Source: an uncultured Bacteroidota bacterium
GTDB lineage: Bacteria; Bacteroidota; Bacteroidia; Chitinophagales; Chitinophagaceae
Reading direction: 5' to 3'
Length of the DNA: 6,402 nt
Assembly (NCBI GenBank): GCA_946887345.1
Contig: CAMPKR010000147.1
Span: forward strand, 1-6,402
Every line of letters begins with the position of its first letter. Position 1 is the stretch's first letter. Made by a program: the position numbers and the translations under genes. Below, piece by piece: positions 1 through 6,031 of this stretch. Under the pieces are notes generated by a model. The model saw only the letters and a program-made list of their open reading frames with translations. It made no database searches and had not been told where the DNA came from.

Positions 1-304
1 TACGGTCTTGCGCACCGGCATTGCGACAGGCAGATGCTACAAGCCATTCCAGTGCTTCGTCATTGCCTACGCTCCTTGCGCTGCGGATAGCCTGCATTAC
101 ACAATCGTGATCGCTGAGATTGGCGGCCCTGAGCGGATGCGAGGTTTCAGGCAGGCAAACGCGGAAAGCATCAGGACGCTTGTAGTCTCCCCAGGCCTTG
201 TCTATGTCATATTTCACAGACTCCCATTCAGTGCTGCTCAAACCATCCTGGGCAAATACAGTTCCTGATAACAGGATCAAAAGTGCAGTAAAAACCGATT
301 TCAT
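1..304 (-). CDS. Small exported protein of unknown function, N-terminal part (cut by left edge)
   Basis: The reading frame opens with ATG at 304-302 and stays open to the left edge, giving 101 codons plus one base; the C-terminus lies outside the window. Residues 1-18 are a typical Sec signal peptide: a Lys at position 2, a hydrophobic core TALLILLSG, and a cleavage-like VFA before QD. The lack of a Cys right after the cleavage site argues against a lipoprotein, so a periplasmic or secreted location is inferred. The mature part has Trp27 and Trp38, a charged stretch around YDIDKAW, and Cys at 50, 68 and 93. I do not recognise the family. It follows the glycosyltransferase gene on the same strand after a 68-base AT-rich gap, so cotranscription is possible but unproven. 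The signal peptide and ATG make the start convincing; the function is unknown. Confidence 0.72.
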   Translation of the reverse strand, partial: MKSVFTALLILLSGTVFAQDGLSSTEWESVKYDIDKAWGDYKRPDAFRVCLPETSHPLRAANLSDHDCVMQAIRSARSVGNDEALEWLVASACRNAGAQDR

Positions 305-372
305 GTCGAAAATTTGGATAAATGTAAAATAATTGGCAAAAAATACATAACTCCAGGCAAAAAAAGAAATGC

Positions 373-1506
373 TCAACCCTTTGCAGGCAAACATTTCATC
401 ATACAATCCCAAAGCCTTTCGGCCGATTTCTGCCAGTTAAACTTTTCTACTTGTGCGGGTGCCGCCGCTACCAGCCGGGCTCTGAGGTTTTCGTCTTTGT
501 ATATCAGGCCCATTTTATTGGCTATGTCTTCTACGCTCGTAGGGTCTACCAATAGTGCAGCCTCGCCGGCTACTTCAGGCATGGAGGAAGTGTTGCTCAC
601 TATGGCTGGGACATTACACTGCAGGGCCTCCAGTATCGGAATACCAAAGCCTTCAAACAACGAGGCATATACAAGGGCATAAGCTCCTCCTATTACTTTG
701 CTCAGTTCGTCTACGTTCATGTAGCCTACCCACTTTACGTCGTCTTTAAAGGGCATATTCTCCTTCATTTCCACCACCGCATCATATTTCCAGGCCATGC
801 GCCCTACTATCACCAGCTTCATATTGCTGCGCTGCTTCTTTTTAAAGGCTATGAAGGCCTCCAGCAGGTTCACAATATTCTTGCGCGGGTGTAGCGCTCC
901 TGCAAATACAAAGTACTCGCAGCCATCAGCATACTGCGTCTTTATTTCTTCTCTTTCTGCATTGCTCAGCGGCCGGTATTCATCGTGGGCGCCGTTATAC
1001 ACTACGTCTATCTTGTCCGGGGGTACGCCATATCTTTTTGATATGTCTTCCTTAGAATAGGTAGATACTGTAGCGAGTCTTGTAGCTTTACGCGCGAACA
1101 GCGGCGAATAATGCCTCCAGTATAGCTTGTGCGACAGCTTAAAATGCTCCGGATAATGCTCGAAAGCCAGGTCGTGCATTACCAGGCAGGTAGGCACAGC
1201 CGTTTTAAGCGACATTTGACTGTCCGGGGAAAGAAAGAGGTCAGCTTTGTATTTCTTAAGCAGTGCAGGGATGCGCCATTCAAACCAGATATTGAAGAGA
1301 ATAGGATGCCTGGCCTGCGGAGAAACAACAACAGGGGTGACATTGGGACCGAAAATAAAAGACGGATCGTAAGGTCGGTCGAAAAAAAAGATGAATTCAT
1401 GCTGCGGGTGCTGCTGCACTATCTTTTCGAGAGTCCTGTATGTAAACCAGCCTATTCCTTCCAGCTTTCCTTTTAAAAGAAGCCGGGTATTAACCGCGAT
1501 GCGCAT
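373..1506 (-). CDS. GT4-type glycosyltransferase (GT-B fold)
   Basis: This 377-residue protein is full length for a glycosyltransferase family 4 enzyme. Such enzymes transfer a sugar from a nucleotide-sugar donor, with retention, to a lipid-linked or protein-linked glycan acceptor at the inner face of the inner membrane. The N-terminal domain starts MRIAVNTRLL and carries a Gly loop (EGIGWFTY, about 16-23), as in acceptor-side domains of GT4 mannosyltransferase-like enzymes, and LVMHDLAFEHYP near 108-119. The C-terminal Rossmann domain begins near 198 with FAGALHPRKN (Arg208 and Lys209, predicted to contact the donor phosphates), then VIVGR (Arg236), and the diagnostic E-x7-E motif with Glu285 and Glu293 in FEGFGIPILE. 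There is no signal peptide or membrane span. The gene is divergent from the flippase-like gene 58 bases away, which supports a surface-glycan role. Donor and acceptor cannot be read from sequence; a mannosyl- or rhamnosyl-type activity is only a guess. Confidence 0.93.
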   Translation of the reverse strand: MRIAVNTRLLLKGKLEGIGWFTYRTLEKIVQQHPQHEFIFFFDRPYDPSFIFGPNVTPVVVSPQARHPILFNIWFEWRIPALLKKYKADLFLSPDSQMSLKTAVPTCLVMHDLAFEHYPEHFKLSHKLYWRHYSPLFARKATRLATVSTYSKEDISKRYGVPPDKIDVVYNGAHDEYRPLSNAEREEIKTQYADGCEYFVFAGALHPRKNIVNLLEAFIAFKKKQRSNMKLVIVGRMAWKYDAVVEMKENMPFKDDVKWVGYMNVDELSKVIGGAYALVYASLFEGFGIPILEALQCNVPAIVSNTSSMPEVAGEAALLVDPTSVEDIANKMGLIYKDENLRARLVAAAPAQVEKFNWQKSAERLWDCMMKCLPAKG

Positions 1507-1518
1507 AGCCTATGGCAA

Positions 1519-1526
1519 CAAAAATA
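1519..1526 (-). promoter_or_regulatory. Candidate Bacteroidota -7 box for the glycosyltransferase gene
   Basis: Read on the minus strand, these bases are TATTTTTG, a full match to the TAnnTTTG -7 consensus of the main Bacteroidota sigma factor. The glycosyltransferase ATG lies only 12 bases further on, so the leader would be very short, about 5-8 bases. No clear TTTG -33 element is seen at the usual distance, and an AT-rich region gives such matches by chance. On the plus strand the overlapping TAATTTTA at 1527-1534 is a one-mismatch -7 box that could serve the divergent flippase gene. If both are used, the two promoters would overlap almost completely. Confidence 0.38.
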
Positions 1527-1564
1527 TAATTTTACCGTTTTAAAGGCTGCGAAAATACGCTCTA

Positions 1565-3010
1565 ATGCGCCGTTTTTTTGTAAAAAATCTCCTTTTTGTC
1601 ATCACCGTCAACCTGTTGGTGAAGCCAGTGTGGTTTTTTGTCATTGACAGGACGGTGCAAAACCGCGTGGGCAATGAGGATTACGGTGTTTACCTGGCTT
1701 TATTTAACCTTTCTGTCATTTTTCAGATCCTGCTCGATTTCGGGTTAACAAATTATAATAGCCGCGCAATTGCCCGGGAGCCCGACAAGCTCTCCGAAAT
1801 ATTCCCCTCCATGTTCACAGCAAGAATAGCCCTGGCGATGCTGTATGGAGTGGTTACCTGCATAATGGGGGTAGTTATGGGGTTCGAGAGCCGGGAAATG
1901 ATGATGTTGCTGGGTGTATTAGTTTTCCAGGCACTGAATTACCTGTTGCAATTTTTCAGGAGTAACGTGGCGGGATTGCATCGGTTTAAGGCAGATGGCG
2001 TGCTTTCGATACTTGACAGGTTCCTGATGATCATTATTTGTGGATTGCTGCTGGTGTTGCCTGCTACCGGGGAACACTTTAAGATAGAGTGGTTTATTTA
2101 TTTGCAGATATTCAGTTACGGACTGGCTGCGTTTATTGCGTTCATTGCTTTGCAGAAGATCTCGAAGATATCCCTGCGCTTTTCATTGAACATTCCCGGG
2201 ATGCTGAAAATAATGAAGGAGAGCTTTCCTTATGCAGCACTTATATTCCTGATGTCGATCTACACACGTGTAGATACCATTATGATGAAAAGAATGTTGG
2301 GAGCAGAGGGTGATACGCAGAACGGGATCTATGCACACTCTTACCGCTTGCTCGATGTAGGCAATATGTTCGGATTGATGTTTGCTTCCATGCTGTTGCC
2401 CATGTTCGGGCGCATGCTGTTGCAGAAAGTCAATATCCAGCCGATCATTCAGCTATGCGTTAATATCCTGTTGCCTTTTTCGGTGATGTGTGCTGTAGGG
2501 GCTTCCTTTTATGGTTACCCGCTGATACATGCGCTGTACACACATGCGACGCCCTATGATGGGACGATATTCGCCTGGCTCATGGCTTCGTTTCCGGCTT
2601 TTTGCATGATGTATGTGTATTCTACTTTGCTTACTGCAAATGGCAGCATAAAACTGCTTATCAACATAGCGATAGCAGGAGTTGTTTTGAATATGGGGTT
2701 GAACTATTTCCTTATACCTGATTACAAAGCGGTAGGAGCCGCTGTTTCTACCGTAGTAACGCAAACAACACTATCCATAGGGTATATTATTTTCTCCGGG
2801 AAGACGTTTAAGCTGCCATTAAATATAAAATGGATCATTGCGCATTTAGCATTTCTGGCATTTAGTATTGCGCTCGCTTATAGTTTCGATATGCTTGGCG
2901 TAGAGTGGTATAAAAAGCTACTATTATTTGGCGTCGCCGAGGTATTGCTCATGTTCCCGTTCGGCTTTGTTTCCATCCGTTCTATCAAGCAACTTATGGA
3001 CCGTTCCTGA
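1565..3010 (+). CDS. Polysaccharide flippase-like membrane protein (Wzx/MOP superfamily)
   Basis: This 481-residue protein is strongly hydrophobic, with about 14 predicted membrane segments (roughly 8-28, 40-60, 86-106, 112-132, 150-166, 176-196, 222-240, 264-284, 298-318, 335-357, 363-383, 388-410, 422-442 and 450-470). That count and length fit the oligosaccharide flippases of the MOP superfamily, which move lipid-linked glycans from the cytoplasmic to the periplasmic face of the inner membrane. Family-like features are the first helix followed by an amphipathic stretch with NEDYGVYLALFNL, the helix-1/2 partner motif DFGLTNYNSR near 58-67, RVDTIMMKRMLG at 235-246, and NYFLIPDYKAVGAA near 380-393. 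The ATG at 1565 is the first possible start after an in-frame TAA at 1541. No Shine-Dalgarno is visible, which is usual in this phylum. Its divergent neighbour is a GT4 glycosyltransferase. The substrate is unknown. A teichoic-acid or amino-acid exporter of the same superfamily is less likely but not excluded. Confidence 0.88.
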   Translation: MRRFFVKNLLFVITVNLLVKPVWFFVIDRTVQNRVGNEDYGVYLALFNLSVIFQILLDFGLTNYNSRAIAREPDKLSEIFPSMFTARIALAMLYGVVTCIMGVVMGFESREMMMLLGVLVFQALNYLLQFFRSNVAGLHRFKADGVLSILDRFLMIIICGLLLVLPATGEHFKIEWFIYLQIFSYGLAAFIAFIALQKISKISLRFSLNIPGMLKIMKESFPYAALIFLMSIYTRVDTIMMKRMLGAEGDTQNGIYAHSYRLLDVGNMFGLMFASMLLPMFGRMLLQKVNIQPIIQLCVNILLPFSVMCAVGASFYGYPLIHALYTHATPYDGTIFAWLMASFPAFCMMYVYSTLLTANGSIKLLINIAIAGVVLNMGLNYFLIPDYKAVGAAVSTVVTQTTLSIGYIIFSGKTFKLPLNIKWIIAHLAFLAFSIALAYSFDMLGVEWYKKLLLFGVAEVLLMFPFGFVSIRSIKQLMDRS

Positions 3011-3976
3011 TCATTTTTTCTGCACATACTCGTCAGGATGGGCAGGATTATGGTGGGGATCCTTTACTTCGTCGGGCAATTCCTTGGCTTCTCTTTTTAC
3101 AATAAATACAGCCGTTTCGTAGGGCTCGATGCCGCGGCCCTTTTCCAGGGCATATACCTTCGTGAACTCAGCGCCGAAATACAGGATCATAGCGGAGTAG
3201 TACACCCAGGTAAGAATAATGATGATAGCCGCCGCTGCACCATAAGTGTCAAAGTCTGATGTGCTCAGATAATAGCCTATACCAACCCTTCCGAGCAGGA
3301 AGAGGAAGCTCGTAAATGTAGATCCGATAAAAGCGTCCTTCCAGCTTATTTTAGCATCGGGCAACACCTTGTATATCACCGAAAACAAAAAGCTGATAAC
3401 GGCAAAGAGAAGAGCAGTGCTTAATACTTTCGCAAAAATGATATTGGCATCGCCGAAGATAAACTCAAGTCTTGATGTAAGGGCATCCATCATTGCATTT
3501 ACTACCAGGGAAACAAGCATGAGGAAACCAATACCGACAACAAGGGAAAAAGAGAGAACGCGGTCGCGAATGTATTTGAGCCAGCCCTTTTTAGGTTTGG
3601 CACGGATAGACCAGATATAATTTATGGAGCTCTGTATCTCGGCAAAGACTGTTGTTGCACCAAATAGAAGAACAACAATACCTACCAGCCCGAACAGGTC
3701 TTTGTTATTTTGCTGCGATAGATTTTGTAAAGTGGCTTGTATCTGCCCGGCTGCCTGGGGGCCAACCAGGCCGGCTATTTCGTTGTGCATGTAACCCGAA
3801 ATAGTTTGAGGATCATAAAACCATCCCGCTACAGTAATGATAACCAGCAGCAAAGGGCCAATGGAGAATACCGTATAATACGCCAACGAAGCGCTAAGCT
3901 TGGTGACATTATCCAGGTTGAATTCAGAGAATGCATCTTTCAGCACTTTGAAGTATGACTTAATGTGGGCTACCAT
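3011..3976 (-). CDS. YihY/BrkB-family inner membrane protein
   Basis: This 321-residue protein matches the YihY/virulence factor BrkB family in length and layout. It has a short cytoplasmic N-terminus, then about six membrane segments (roughly 30-52, 94-114, 138-160, 182-202, 212-234 and 246-270). The family signature SLAYYTVFSIGPLLLV occupies about 30-45. Other family-like stretches are LFGATTVFAEIQSSINYIW (104-122), SVIYKVLPDAKISWKDAFIGS (around 199-219) and YGAAAAIIIILTWVYYSAMI followed by LYFGAEFTKVYA. The biochemical role of the family is not established; the old name ribonuclease BN is a historical misassignment. The tail after residue 285 is hydrophilic and rich in His, Pro, Asp and Glu, and is probably cytoplasmic and poorly ordered. 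The stop codon abuts the flippase stop with no gap. Upstream is a 176-base divergent region. I see no clear Shine-Dalgarno; AGG about 11-13 bases before the ATG is weak. Confidence 0.93.
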   Translation of the reverse strand: MVAHIKSYFKVLKDAFSEFNLDNVTKLSASLAYYTVFSIGPLLLVIITVAGWFYDPQTISGYMHNEIAGLVGPQAAGQIQATLQNLSQQNNKDLFGLVGIVVLLFGATTVFAEIQSSINYIWSIRAKPKKGWLKYIRDRVLSFSLVVGIGFLMLVSLVVNAMMDALTSRLEFIFGDANIIFAKVLSTALLFAVISFLFSVIYKVLPDAKISWKDAFIGSTFTSFLFLLGRVGIGYYLSTSDFDTYGAAAAIIIILTWVYYSAMILYFGAEFTKVYALEKGRGIEPYETAVFIVKREAKELPDEVKDPHHNPAHPDEYVQKK

Positions 3977-4152
3977 GCCTGTTTTTACCTAAAAGCATCC
4001 CAAGCTTGTGCCAGCAGAGTTAAGTGGGTGAAGATCAAGGACGGAACAAAGCGATGTGTAAAATATTCCTCAAAGACAGGACGCAGACCGGCTATCGTGG
4101 TATGATTTTTAAGATGCGTATGCGACTGTATTACTAACCAAATAACACAAAC
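3977..4152. other. Divergent intergenic region between the YihY-like and DUF6496 genes
   Basis: These 176 bases must hold the start signals of both flanking genes. For the minus-strand gene a weak candidate pair is TTTG near 4075-4072 and TCGCTTTG near 4055-4048, one mismatch from TAnnTTTG, but their 16-base spacing is short. For the plus-strand gene I find no good -7 match; the stretch before its ATG is A-rich (CCAAATAACACAAAC), as often seen in Bacteroidota leaders without Shine-Dalgarno sequences. An 8-base palindrome CAAGCTTG lies at 4001-4008. No ORF, RNA gene or repeat is supported here. Confidence 0.3.
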
Positions 4153-4566
4153 ATGGCACGTAAGTATTCAAAAGGAGCAGGTGACAAGGTAGAAGAAACC
4201 ATGCACGAAATGAAAGAAGGAAAACTCAAAAGCGGCCGATCAGGTAAGAAAGTTACCAGCCGCAAACAGGCGATTGCAATAGGCCTTTCAGAAGCCCGTG
4301 AACGTGGCGAAAAGGTTCCGGAAAAGAAGACAGCAACAAAAAAGAGCAGCAAAAAATCTGCCTCTAAGAAGAGCGGGGGAACAAAGAAAGCCGCTTCTAA
4401 GAAGGGTGCAAAGAAAACAGCTACTAAAAAGAGCGCTTCAAAAAAATCTGCAACAAAGAGAAGTGCTTCAAAAAAGTCAACTACGAAGAAAAGTACAGGC
4501 AGTAAAAAAACAGCTACTAAAAAGAGCACTGCCCGCAAGAAGACGGCCAGTAAGAAAAGCAAATAA
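4153..4566 (+). CDS. DUF6496 protein with histone H1-like lysine-rich tail
   Basis: This 137-residue, very basic protein has two parts. Residues 1-57 resemble the DUF6496 domain: YSKGAGDKVEETMHEMKEG, then KLKSG, then SGKKVTSRKQAIAIGLSEAR and an EKVPEKK end. This short segment is widespread in Bacteroidota and Proteobacteria and has no settled function. Residues 58-137 are low complexity, almost only Lys, Ser, Thr and Ala with some Gly and Arg, and about 15 KK pairs spaced every 4-6 residues. This resembles the C-terminal tail of eukaryotic histone H1 and of bacterial H1-like (Hc1, AlgR3-type) proteins, so nucleic-acid binding or condensation in the cytoplasm is inferred. The ATG at 4153 has an A-rich leader and is the natural start because DUF6496 begins right after it. 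The gene stands alone between a divergent promoter region and a hairpin terminator. Tail length probably varies between strains through internal DNA repeats. Confidence 0.88.
   Translation: MARKYSKGAGDKVEETMHEMKEGKLKSGRSGKKVTSRKQAIAIGLSEARERGEKVPEKKTATKKSSKKSASKKSGGTKKAASKKGAKKTATKKSASKKSATKRSASKKSTTKKSTGSKKTATKKSTARKKTASKKSK
4414..4527 (+). repeat. Internal repeats in the lysine-rich tail coding sequence
   Basis: Bases 4414-4434 and 4507-4527 are the same 21 bases, coding for the KTATKKS-type unit. Related copies of the SASKKSAT and KRSASKKS unit lie between them. The repeats share codon use as well as residues, which suggests duplication at the DNA level rather than only selection for lysine content. 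Confidence 0.7.
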
Positions 4567-4587
4567 GCATAAGTGGAACAATAAAGA

Positions 4588-4617
4588 AGAAGGCCGCCTG
4601 TTTCCGGGTGGCCTTCT
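4588..4617. terminator. Hairpin terminator, probably bidirectional
   Basis: An 11-base arm (4588-4598, AGAAGGCCGCC) pairs with 4607-4617 (GGTGGCCTTCT), with one G-T wobble, around an 8-base loop. Downstream on the plus strand comes GTATTTTA, a modest T tract that fits termination of the DUF6496 gene 21 bases after its stop. Read on the minus strand, the hairpin follows the aldo/keto reductase stop by 5 bases and is trailed by TCTTTATT, so it can plausibly end both converging transcripts. Confidence 0.75.
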
Positions 4618-4622
4618 GTATT

Positions 4623-5612
4623 TTAGAAAGTCGCGAAGACGGGCTTCGTCTTCATTATACTATCTATTCTTTCTTTTACTTCGGCCGTGAGCTTAGGATA
4701 TAGCTCCAGTGCCTTAAAGTTTTCTGTCAGTTGTTCCTGTTTGGTTGCTCCAAGTATCGCTGTTGTAACATTGGGGTTGCTGATACACCAGGCAATAGCC
4801 AGCGTAGCGAGTGAGGTATCCAGCTCTTTAGCTACAGATTCCAGCTCGCGGACGCGGGCAATCCGCTCATCGCTTAGAGTACGGTCCTTCAGCCATTCAA
4901 AGCCTTCCAATGCCAGGCGCGATCCTTCAGGAATACCATTGTTGTATTTGCCCGTAAGCAAGCCAGACGCCAGCGGACTCCATATTGTAGTGCCCAGGCC
5001 TACGCTATTGAATATAGGCATGTAGTCGGATTCCATCTTATGGCGCTCCAGCAGGTTATACTGCGGCTGCTCCATGGCCGGACCTTCCAGGCCAAGCTGT
5101 TTTGCCACCATATGGGCCTCCATTATTTCAGCGCCCGTCCATTCGCTGGTGCCCCAGTAGAATATCTTTCCTTGCTGGATGAGGGTATTCATGGTACGAA
5201 CTACTTCTTCTATGGGAACATTCCTGTCCGGCCTGTGACAAAAGAAGAGGTCGAGGTATTCCAGCTGAAATCTTCCCAAAGCCTCGTGACAGGCTTCTAT
5301 GATATGCTTGCGGCTAAGGCCTTTTTGATTCGGCTTGTTGTTATCGCCTCTCCAGCCGAAGAACACCTTGCTGGAAACTACGTACGAGGAACGCTCCCAG
5401 CTTTTCTTTTTCAGTATGCGGCCCATCATCAGCTCACTTTCTCCACGTGAGTAGACTTCTGCATTGTCGAAGAAGTTGATGCCGTTGTCATAGGCATAGC
5501 TCATCAGCGCATCAGAGGCGCTATCGTCTATCTGTTTGGCAAAAGTTACCCATGACCCGTAGGACAGCACGCTTAGTTGCAATCCGGTTTTCCCCATTCT
5601 GCGATATTCCAT
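4623..5612 (-). CDS. Aldo/keto reductase, Kv-channel beta-subunit-like (AKR6 type)
   Basis: This is a 329-residue cytoplasmic NADPH-dependent oxidoreductase with a (beta/alpha)8 barrel, full length for the family. It starts MEYRRMGKTGLQLSVLSYG, the usual N-terminus. The catalytic tetrad is visible: Asp49 and Tyr54 in DNAEVY, Lys82 in SSKVFFG, and His126 in FFCHRPD. Cofactor-binding segments are WSPLASGLLTGKY (211-223) and GATKQEQLTENF (288-299). The segments WVTFAKQI, GLSRKHIIEA, YWGTSEWTGAEIMEA and FEWLKDR point to the branch that includes animal potassium-channel beta subunits. The natural substrate is unknown; such enzymes reduce a range of aldehydes and ketones. No channel gene is in the window. 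Its start lies 18 bases beyond the stop of the DUF559 gene on the same strand, so readthrough from upstream is possible. The sequence just before its ATG is the left copy of the palindromic repeat, which may have replaced or distanced its original promoter. Confidence 0.95.
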   Translation of the reverse strand: MEYRRMGKTGLQLSVLSYGSWVTFAKQIDDSASDALMSYAYDNGINFFDNAEVYSRGESELMMGRILKKKSWERSSYVVSSKVFFGWRGDNNKPNQKGLSRKHIIEACHEALGRFQLEYLDLFFCHRPDRNVPIEEVVRTMNTLIQQGKIFYWGTSEWTGAEIMEAHMVAKQLGLEGPAMEQPQYNLLERHKMESDYMPIFNSVGLGTTIWSPLASGLLTGKYNNGIPEGSRLALEGFEWLKDRTLSDERIARVRELESVAKELDTSLATLAIAWCISNPNVTTAILGATKQEQLTENFKALELYPKLTAEVKERIDSIMKTKPVFATF

Positions 5613-5617
5613 AATTC

Positions 5618-5640
5618 AAACCCCAAACCCCTAAAGGGGC
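5618..5640 (-). repeat. Left inverted copy of CCCCTAAAGGGG-type compound repeat
   Basis: On the plus strand this reads AAA, CCCC, AAA, then CCCCTAAAGGGG and C. The inner palindrome at 5628-5639 can form a 5-base stem (CCCCT/AGGGG). The copy lies between the aldo/keto reductase start and the DUF559 gene, and it encodes the last residues (Pro-Leu) and the TAG stop (5633-5631) of the latter. Compared with the right copy at 6032-6058, it is in inverted orientation. Confidence 0.8.
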
Positions 5641-6017
5641 TTCCCATTTTTATCGTTAACAATAAAAGTTTCTGTTCTCAATATTACTGTTTCCAGACCT
5701 CGGTTGATTTCTTCATTTCTGAATCGTAAGATACGTAACCCATCGCTTTCCAGAATGATTTGTCTTTGCTCGTCATTTGCTTTCACATCAGCGTCCAGGT
5801 GTATATCCCCATCTACCTCAATGACCGGTTTTAGCGAATGACAATAGAAATCGGCGATATAAATTCCTAGTGGATGCTGTCGTCTGAATTTATGCCCAAA
5901 AGGCTTTGTCCTCAAGTATCCCCATAAGATCATTTCTGAATGCGTAAGATTTTTCCTTAGCTCTTTAGCATTCCCGAAGATCAGATTTGACGCGCCTAAG
6001 AACATTTTCTTTTTCAT
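5631..6017 (-). CDS. DUF559 family endonuclease-like protein
   Basis: This 128-residue protein matches DUF559 (PF04480), a family related to the very-short-patch-repair endonucleases with a PD-(D/E)XK-like nuclease core. Visible family features are LTHSEMILWGYLR (Glu28), KFRRQHPLGIYIADFYC (Asp56), VIEVDGDIH (Glu67, Asp69 and His73) and LRILRFRNEEI (95-104). Asp56 and Glu67 are the likely metal-binding residues, so catalysis looks intact. The cell role of these small proteins is unknown. The start is ATG at 6017, preceded by a purine-rich AAGAAG; Met5 is an alternative. By my hand count bases 5641-6000 are about 40% GC, against about 52% for 360 bases of the reductase gene and about 53% for 180 bases of the DUF1015 gene, which suggests separate origin. 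It is bracketed by inverted palindromic repeats, one of which supplies the stop codon. It probably reads through from the DUF1015 gene upstream. Confidence 0.9.
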   Translation of the reverse strand: MKKKMFLGASNLIFGNAKELRKNLTHSEMILWGYLRTKPFGHKFRRQHPLGIYIADFYCHSLKPVIEVDGDIHLDADVKANDEQRQIILESDGLRILRFRNEEINRGLETVILRTETFIVNDKNGKPL

Positions 6018-6031
6018 AGCTTCTTAGAGTT

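Noticed and set aside
8..268. An 86-codon open frame on the plus strand at the left edge.
   Set aside because: It overlaps the minus-strand gene with a convincing signal peptide and start, and has no recognisable domain.
340..390. A factor-independent terminator after the glycosyltransferase gene, from the TTTGCCTGCAAA inverted repeat and the following T run.
   Set aside because: The stem has only five mostly A-T pairs with a 2-base loop, inside the coding end, and is separated from the T run by the stop codon region; too weak to support.
2453..2764. A 103-codon minus-strand frame inside the flippase gene.
   Set aside because: It has no recognisable domain and lies wholly inside a well-supported membrane protein gene on the other strand.
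3011..3976. Ribonuclease BN as product of the YihY-like gene.
   Set aside because: The old name came from a misassignment; true RNase BN is a metallo-beta-lactamase-fold enzyme and this is a six-span membrane protein.
4134..4562. A 142-codon open frame on the minus strand, very rich in Phe, Leu, Val and Ala, resembling a membrane protein.
   Set aside because: It is the complement of the lysine-rich repeat region: AAG and AAA codons read backwards give Phe and Leu. The plus-strand frame has a recognisable DUF6496 head, so this is a shadow.
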